This document shows positions 5,827 to 10,141 of a stretch of 10,141 bases of DNA, piece after piece. The stretch comes from Marisimplicoccus sp965655775 (GTDB taxonomy: Bacteria > Bacteroidota > Bacteroidia > Flavobacteriales > Flavobacteriaceae). Within the stretch, counting starts at the first letter, position 1, and each line of letters begins with the position of its first letter. The notes below the pieces were generated by a model. It had not been told where the DNA came from. It saw nothing but the letters and a program-made list of their open reading frames with translations, and did no database searches. The DNA lies in assembly GCA_965655775.1 (NCBI GenBank), contig CBFHHV010000033.1:1-10141 (forward strand). The letters run 5' to 3'. The position numbers were made by a program, and so were the translations under genes.

Positions 5827-6231
5827 TTAAATATTACCTCTTTTAGCCCCGTATAATAATATACCCATGGTTAATAAATTTGCAATAATTACAGGAATAG
5901 GGGCAGTGGGTTTTCCTGATATTCCGAAGATTAAATCTGGTAGAGCCAGAAATCCCATAATAACAAATAGAAGAAATGAAAGTCTTCTAAGTGCGGATAG
6001 ATCTCTAATTGATAATGAGCCTAGAATAAGACATATAATACCAATTATAACTGAGCTCAAAACAAAAGCAAAAGTCTCGAACATCAAGACTGCATCGTTA
6101 CTCACTTCTGAACCAAAGGTATCTGCTAGTAGCATTATTTTAATATCAACCGAAAACAGTGATAGAATTAATGGTGCTACTTGAAAGAGAAGAAGCATAC
6201 TAACAATAATAAAAATTAATTTAATCCTCAT
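5827..6231 (-). CDS. Four-helix membrane protein, family not recognised
   Basis: The 134-residue product has four predicted membrane helices (about 4-27, 52-73, 84-104, 111-128). A short loop after helix 1 carries DTFGSEVSNDAV and a basic loop RDLSALRR lies between helices 2 and 3, which puts that loop inside. The organisation resembles small DoxX/DUF4345-like membrane proteins, but I see no decisive motif and leave it unnamed. It lies 58 bp after the exported deacetylase and 10 bp before the DUF2892 gene, so it is probably the middle of a minus-strand operon leading to dapF. The + strand reading over the same bases lacks membrane or domain features and is a shadow. Confidence 0.75.
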   Translation of the reverse strand: MRIKLIFIIVSMLLLFQVAPLILSLFSVDIKIMLLADTFGSEVSNDAVLMFETFAFVLSSVIIGIICLILGSLSIRDLSALRRLSFLLFVIMGFLALPDLIFGISGKPTAPIPVIIANLLTMGILLYGAKRGNI

Positions 6232-6262
6232 ATCTAAAATTACTTAAAATATCAATATATTT

Positions 6263-6270
6263 CAAAAATA
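6263..6270 (-). promoter_or_regulatory. -7-like box before the four-helix membrane protein
   Basis: TATTTTTG on the minus strand (6270-6263) matches TAnnTTTG and lies about 31 nt before the ATG at 6231, inside the 58-bp gap after the deacetylase. A TTG is not found at the expected spacing. It could be an internal operon promoter. Confidence 0.28.
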
Positions 6271-6289
6271 TAGATTAATAAAACATTAT

Positions 6290-7279
6290 TTATTTGTAAA
6301 TAACATCTCTTATTTCTCCCCAAGTTACAAGCTTTATGTCATTGTCTTTCAATACTTTCTTGAATTCATCTGAATTAAAAACATCATAGTCTAACTGTCT
6401 CCAAAGAGAACCATATTCTGGATGATCAACAGTTACTGCTCTAAGCTCTTCATTATCATAACCTAGGTGAAGCAAAAAAACATTTAAGCCAGGAGCTAAT
6501 GATTTAATTTTTGAAGAGTATAAATTAAACCAATCTTCATATTTATATGTATCATTAACTATCAAAGTGTTAGCGATATCCTCACCCGCTGCATTTTCAA
6601 CAAATGATCGGTCAGCTTCAGGATAGAGCATGTATATATCATTTACGGGTACAATATAGTCAGGAACAGGGAAGTCCTTGTCAAACAAGTTTAAGATTCT
6701 AGATTTCCAAGCCATGGATACTAATTTATTTTTGTGTCCAACTTCTATGAAAACTCTCCATAAATCTTTATTTACAGCAATTGCTCCCATATGTGAATCA
6801 ATATGTGATGGATTTATTCCTATAGATTTTGCATAATCAATTTGAGCTTGGAGTTCTTTTCTAACCTCTTCAGGGTTGGCATTTATATTTACATCACTTG
6901 TGTTATCATAAAACTCATTATATTCATTTAGTAAAGATGGGATTTCATTAGACGAAGAAATACCACCCCACTTATAATTTTTCCATTCAGCAGTCAGGGT
7001 AAGGTGAATTCCAATATCATATTTGGGATATTCTTTATGAAATTCTGCTACCTCTTTTATCCACGGTGATGGAATCATTGCAGCTCCAGAGTTAATGGCA
7101 TTATTTTTATAGGCATCAAATGATGCAATATTAATAGAATGGGCAATACCAATATCATCAGCATGAATAATAAGTAATTTTGCATTTTTGTCATAACCAA
7201 GTCTCTCAGCTATATTGTTAATCTGAGAATTGATGTTAATTGAATAAAAAATTGATAAAAAAAGAATTAAATATTTCAT
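6290..7279 (-). CDS. Exported ChbG/YdjC-type carbohydrate deacetylase
   Basis: The 329-residue product has a Sec signal peptide (residues 1-19, ending NINSQ) and then a YdjC/ChbG (PF04794-type) domain. Motifs are IIHADDIGIAHSIN (37-50; the H-x-DD metal site), YDIGIHLTLTAEW (87-99), SHIDSHMGAI (158-167; H-x-D-x-H) and a late LHLGYDNEEL plus the HPEYGS segment. The family are metal-dependent deacetylases of small acetylated sugars; E. coli ChbG removes acetyl from chitobiose and is cytoplasmic. The export signal points to action in the periplasm or outside on acetylated oligosaccharides, but no glycoside hydrolase or SusCD pair lies nearby to name the sugar. The gene is divergent to the isoaspartyl peptidase gene, with a 51-bp shared promoter region, and may head the operon that runs down to dapF. 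Confidence 0.88.
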   Translation of the reverse strand: MKYLILFLSIFYSININSQINNIAERLGYDKNAKLLIIHADDIGIAHSINIASFDAYKNNAINSGAAMIPSPWIKEVAEFHKEYPKYDIGIHLTLTAEWKNYKWGGISSSNEIPSLLNEYNEFYDNTSDVNINANPEEVRKELQAQIDYAKSIGINPSHIDSHMGAIAVNKDLWRVFIEVGHKNKLVSMAWKSRILNLFDKDFPVPDYIVPVNDIYMLYPEADRSFVENAAGEDIANTLIVNDTYKYEDWFNLYSSKIKSLAPGLNVFLLHLGYDNEELRAVTVDHPEYGSLWRQLDYDVFNSDEFKKVLKDNDIKLVTWGEIRDVIYK

Positions 7280-7286
7280 AAGTGAC

Positions 7287-7314
7287 TTGTTTTATTATAA
7301 TATAAGTATATTTT
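7287..7314 (+). promoter_or_regulatory. Promoter candidate for the isoaspartyl peptidase gene
   Basis: TTG at 7287-7289 is followed after 17 nt by TATATTTT at 7307-7314, one base from TAnnTTTG. It lies in the 51-bp gap between divergent genes and ends 16 nt before the ATG at 7331. Spacing and location fit a Bacteroidota vegetative promoter with a short leader. Confidence 0.42.
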
Positions 7315-7330
7315 AAATAAATTCATTAAG

Positions 7331-8323
7331 ATGAAAAAATTTATAATTTCATTTATTCTACTTGTAATCTGTTCATGTCAATCAATTGAATCAGAAAACA
7401 ATATTGCTATTGTTATTCATGGTGGAGCAGGTACAATACTTAAGGAAAATATGACTCCAGAATTAGAGGCTGCCTATATGACTAAATTAGAGGAAGCAGT
7501 TATGACTGGGTATGAGATACTAAAGACTGGAGGATCAAGTCAGTCAGCAGTTAAAGAAACAATTAAAATAATGGAGGACTCCCCGTTATTTAATGCAGGG
7601 ATTGGAGCAGCTCTAACTAATGAAGAAACAGCAAGTCTAGATGCTTCTTTTATGGAAGGGAAAAACCTTAATGCTGGAGCTATAGCTGGTTCAAAATATA
7701 TCAAGAACCCAATAAATGCTGCAATATCTGTAATGGAAGATTCACCTCATGTTTTACTTTCTTCTAATGGAGCAGATGAATTTGCAATCAAAATGGGTTT
7801 AGATACAGTCCCTAACTCATACTTTATAACAGAGAGACGATTAAATTCAGTTAGAAAAGCAAAAAAAGATGACATGGTCTCATTTGAAGATAGCTATATC
7901 AACGATTCAAAATATGGAACGGTTGGTTGTGTTGCAATTGATAAAATGGGAAATATAGCATCCGGTACTTCAACTGGTGGCACAACAAACAAAAAATGGG
8001 GGAGGATAGGGGATGTCCCAATAATAGGTGCAGGAACATATGCCAATAATGATTGTTGTGGTATTTCAGCTACAGGATGGGGAGAACACTTTATAAGAAA
8101 TGTTGTAGCATACGATATAGCTGCACAGATTATTTATGATAACAAAAACATCGAAGAAGCATCAATTAAATCATTAGATAAAGTGATGGAAACAGGTGGT
8201 GACGGTGGTATAATTGGTCTTGATAATAAAGGTAATATATCAATGGAGTTTAATACAGCAGGAATGTACAGAGCATCTGTAGATATAAATGGAAAGGTGA
8301 CAATCAAAATTTACTCTGATTGA
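7331..8323 (+). CDS. Isoaspartyl peptidase/L-asparaginase family lipoprotein (Ntn-hydrolase)
   Basis: The 330-residue product begins with a lipoprotein signal (residues 1-15, Cys16 after VICS) and then a plant-type asparaginase/isoaspartyl peptidase (MEROPS T2) domain. The N-terminal mark is IHGGAGT (29-35). The self-cleavage and catalytic Thr is Thr197 in YGTVGCVA (195-202). Substrate-site elements follow: STGGTTNKKWGRIGD (214-228, with Arg225 and Asp228) and GAGTYANN (233-240), then SATGWGE. The precursor should cut itself before Thr197 into alpha and beta chains. Members release Asp from isoaspartyl dipeptides or hydrolyse asparagine; glycosylasparaginases of flavobacteria are related and also exported. 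The position usually Ala after the GTVG is Cys here, a mild change. The gene overlaps the convergent penicillin acylase by 13 bp. Confidence 0.95.
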   Translation: MKKFIISFILLVICSCQSIESENNIAIVIHGGAGTILKENMTPELEAAYMTKLEEAVMTGYEILKTGGSSQSAVKETIKIMEDSPLFNAGIGAALTNEETASLDASFMEGKNLNAGAIAGSKYIKNPINAAISVMEDSPHVLLSSNGADEFAIKMGLDTVPNSYFITERRLNSVRKAKKDDMVSFEDSYINDSKYGTVGCVAIDKMGNIASGTSTGGTTNKKWGRIGDVPIIGAGTYANNDCCGISATGWGEHFIRNVVAYDIAAQIIYDNKNIEEASIKSLDKVMETGGDGGIIGLDNKGNISMEFNTAGMYRASVDINGKVTIKIYSD

Positions 8324-10141
8324 TCTGACGGTCTATATATCTTTCTATCACTAAGATTCATTAACACTTTGTTTTTTGAGTAAAGAAGTGGAAAGAACTT
8401 ATCATTTGCCCAATCCTCATATAAGTTTTTATAAAATTTACTCTTAGGATTACCGCTTTGTCCAGGTGAATTAGTTGCAAAACTATTATCCCAATCTTTT
8501 GTATTAATTACAACTCTAAAACTCCCACCAGATCTTTGGTTTAATTCACTTGATGTAGAACCTGGAGTGAAACCATCTCCACCTCTTGGATACGTATCTA
8601 ATCCAATTATGTCTTTAATAGAGTCATTAACAACTTTTTCTAGTGGGTGGTATATTTTTACGTGTTTATAGTTTTCTTGCCCATATACCCATTTGCTACT
8701 CTCGTCACCATACTTTTCAATTAGACTCTTTATTGTTAAATCAAAAGTCTTATTTAGAAACTCAGTCTTTTCTTGAACACTCATTTTTGAAATACCTTCA
8801 ATAATTTTATATATCTGAACATATATATACTCTTGAACTGACTCTGGAACAAACTTTTTCATAAACTCATAATAAATCTGAGTTTGCCATTCAATATATA
8901 TACCTGCCTCTTCATAATTTTTATCAAGGATGTTATTCCACTCAATGAGCTTTTTAAAGTGCTCAAGATTATTTTTAATATAATTTTTAGACATATCAAT
9001 TATTTGCTTTGATGGAATAGAATAATAGTCAATTTGAAGATTAGTCATATCTTCCATATTAAATTTATCCTTACTCTCTAAAAAGCTGTTAATTCTATCA
9101 CCTCTATATGGATCAGCCCAGTCATATCCAATCACATCCCATCTGTCATAATCATCTGGAGTTACATTTTGATTAGCAGTTGCTATATATCCCTTTTCTG
9201 GATTAAAAAGATTAGGTTTTTCAATTATCTCTATATAGTCCTCCCATTCAAAATTACCATCTCCACTAACGGGTATAAGACCACTATGAGTTTTTCTAAT
9301 AGGAGCGATTCCAACGGCTTGCCAACCTATATCTCCATATTTGTCAGCCCAAACCATATTTTCTCCAGGAATGTTAAAATAGTTAGAAGCTTCTCTGTAC
9401 TCTTCCCAATTATTTGCTTGATCCATCCTTAGTGATGCTAAATAAGGGGATCCTCCAACCTCAGACCAACCATTTTTAACGGCATATGCTTTTTTTCTTT
9501 TTTTATCTATGAATGTTACGGGTCCGTGAACTGAGTAGAATAACTCAATATTAACATCTTCTTTATCTTTTACAGCAATAGATTCATTTATTATTTCAAA
9601 GTTTCTCCACTTACCTTTATGCATGTACTGTGTATTGTTATTTGGATTTATATTATAAACATATAAATCTTCAGCATCTGTCCTAAAAACAGTCAATCCC
9701 CATGCTCCAATTCCGTTATGTCCAATTGATATTCCAGGAATCTCAGGCTCTCCTCCTCCAATCACATTCCATCCAGGTGCAACTAAATGGGCTATATATC
9801 TCAAAGATGGATTTGAAAGAGACCTATGAGGGTCATTTGCTAGTATAGGATATCCATTAAATGACTTATCTCCGGAGATTGCCCAATTATTACTCCCGAT
9901 TGAATACTCATCATTAATATGAATATTAGACTTACTAAAAGCAATATCATCTTTAGATTGATACTTCTCTAAAATATAGTTTTTCTTAAACTCAATTGGT
10001 TCTCTATATGCATTATAGAGTCTTAAGATATCTTGTTTTAAATCCTCATATGTTAGATTATTATCTAAGCTTATATCTGGGTCTTTTGGGTGGAACCACA
10101 TAAGTTCTTTGACTTTCTCTTCTCCAATTAGGGAAACAGCC
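8311..10141 (-). CDS. Penicillin acylase family N-acyl hydrolase (N-terminus beyond window)
   Basis: The frame is open from its stop at 8311 to the window edge, giving 609 visible codons. The first visible Met (at 10099-10101) is not the start, because coding continues upstream of it (EEKVKEL...). The full family protein is about 700-800 residues, so the signal peptide and most of the alpha chain are missing. The nucleophile Ser, codon 9894-9892 in GSNNWAISG, begins the beta chain after self-cleavage. Downstream are PILANDPHR, LVAPGWNVIGGGEPEIPGIS, GHNGIGAWGLT, VHGPV and, near the C-terminus, ATNSPGQSGNPKSKFY with the conserved Asn and the SGNP loop. This Ntn-hydrolase family cuts amide bonds of N-acyl compounds, including beta-lactams, acyl-homoserine lactones and acylated amino acids; the natural substrate cannot be read from sequence. 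No terminator is seen before the overlapping peptidase gene. Confidence 0.95.
   Translation of the reverse strand, partial: AVSLIGEEKVKELMWFHPKDPDISLDNNLTYEDLKQDILRLYNAYREPIEFKKNYILEKYQSKDDIAFSKSNIHINDEYSIGSNNWAISGDKSFNGYPILANDPHRSLSNPSLRYIAHLVAPGWNVIGGGEPEIPGISIGHNGIGAWGLTVFRTDAEDLYVYNINPNNNTQYMHKGKWRNFEIINESIAVKDKEDVNIELFYSVHGPVTFIDKKRKKAYAVKNGWSEVGGSPYLASLRMDQANNWEEYREASNYFNIPGENMVWADKYGDIGWQAVGIAPIRKTHSGLIPVSGDGNFEWEDYIEIIEKPNLFNPEKGYIATANQNVTPDDYDRWDVIGYDWADPYRGDRINSFLESKDKFNMEDMTNLQIDYYSIPSKQIIDMSKNYIKNNLEHFKKLIEWNNILDKNYEEAGIYIEWQTQIYYEFMKKFVPESVQEYIYVQIYKIIEGISKMSVQEKTEFLNKTFDLTIKSLIEKYGDESSKWVYGQENYKHVKIYHPLEKVVNDSIKDIIGLDTYPRGGDGFTPGSTSSELNQRSGGSFRVVINTKDWDNSFATNSPGQSGNPKSKFYKNLYEDWANDKFFPLLYSKNKVLMNLSDRKIYRPSDQSE

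Noticed and set aside
5867..6184. Plus-strand 105-codon frame over the four-helix membrane protein
   Set aside because: The minus-strand frame has four clear membrane helices and operon spacing; the opposite frame is polar, repetitive in composition and without context.
9169..9432. Plus-strand 87-codon frame inside the penicillin acylase gene
   Set aside because: It is antisense to strongly conserved acylase sequence and lacks any supporting signal.
10099..10101. Met at 10101 as the true start of the acylase
   Set aside because: The frame continues open to the window edge with plausible alpha-chain sequence, and the family needs a signal peptide and over 100 more residues before this point.

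Overview
The window is strongly AT-rich (by eye around 30% GC) and tightly packed. It looks like a chromosomal piece of a marine-type flavobacterium (Bacteroidota). This rests on Sec/lipoprotein signals typical of the phylum, A-rich leaders without Shine-Dalgarno sequences, TTG/TAnnTTTG-like promoter boxes, and gene families common in Flavobacteriia (FAS1 protein, Bacteroidota-type MarC, DUF2892, exported penicillin acylase, exported isoaspartyl peptidase). I see no mobile element, CRISPR array, tRNA, rRNA or phage gene.

Left part (1-2551). The last 25 codons of an unidentified + strand gene end at 79. A minus-strand lipoprotein follows that holds only the C-terminal substrate-binding domain of 5'-nucleotidases and starts at a TTG. 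Two previously easy-to-miss 28-residue membrane peptides then sit head to head (911-997 minus, 1061-1147 plus). Next comes a secreted protein that appears to contain two ferredoxin-like/ABM-type halves (1206-1937), converging on a secreted FAS1 (fasciclin) protein (2045-2551). Two hairpin terminators separate these two genes.

Middle part (2680-7279). A + strand operon runs: N-formylglutamate amidohydrolase-like lipoprotein, MarC membrane protein, DoxX-like membrane protein (TAATG junction with MarC), and an extra 46-residue membrane protein. The last one overlaps tail-to-tail with dapF. On the minus strand a probable operon runs from 7279 down to 4759: an exported ChbG/YdjC-type deacetylase, a four-helix membrane protein, a small DUF2892 protein and dapF (diaminopimelate epimerase, lysine and peptidoglycan synthesis).

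Right part (7331-10141). A lipoprotein of the isoaspartyl peptidase/asparaginase (Ntn-hydrolase) family overlaps tail-to-tail by 13 bp with a penicillin acylase family gene. The acylase reading frame stays open to the window edge, so its N-terminus is missing.

Taken together, the window is mostly envelope proteins. Several are exported hydrolases of amide, N-acyl or phosphate-linked compounds, which fits scavenging of modified amino acids, peptides, nucleotides and acylated sugars outside the cytoplasm. That functional link is an inference from export signals and families; the genes lie in several transcription units. I do not see a convincing new multi-gene defence or biosynthetic system. 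The best leads are the three small membrane ORFs, the orphan nucleotidase C-domain and the duplicated secreted barrel protein.
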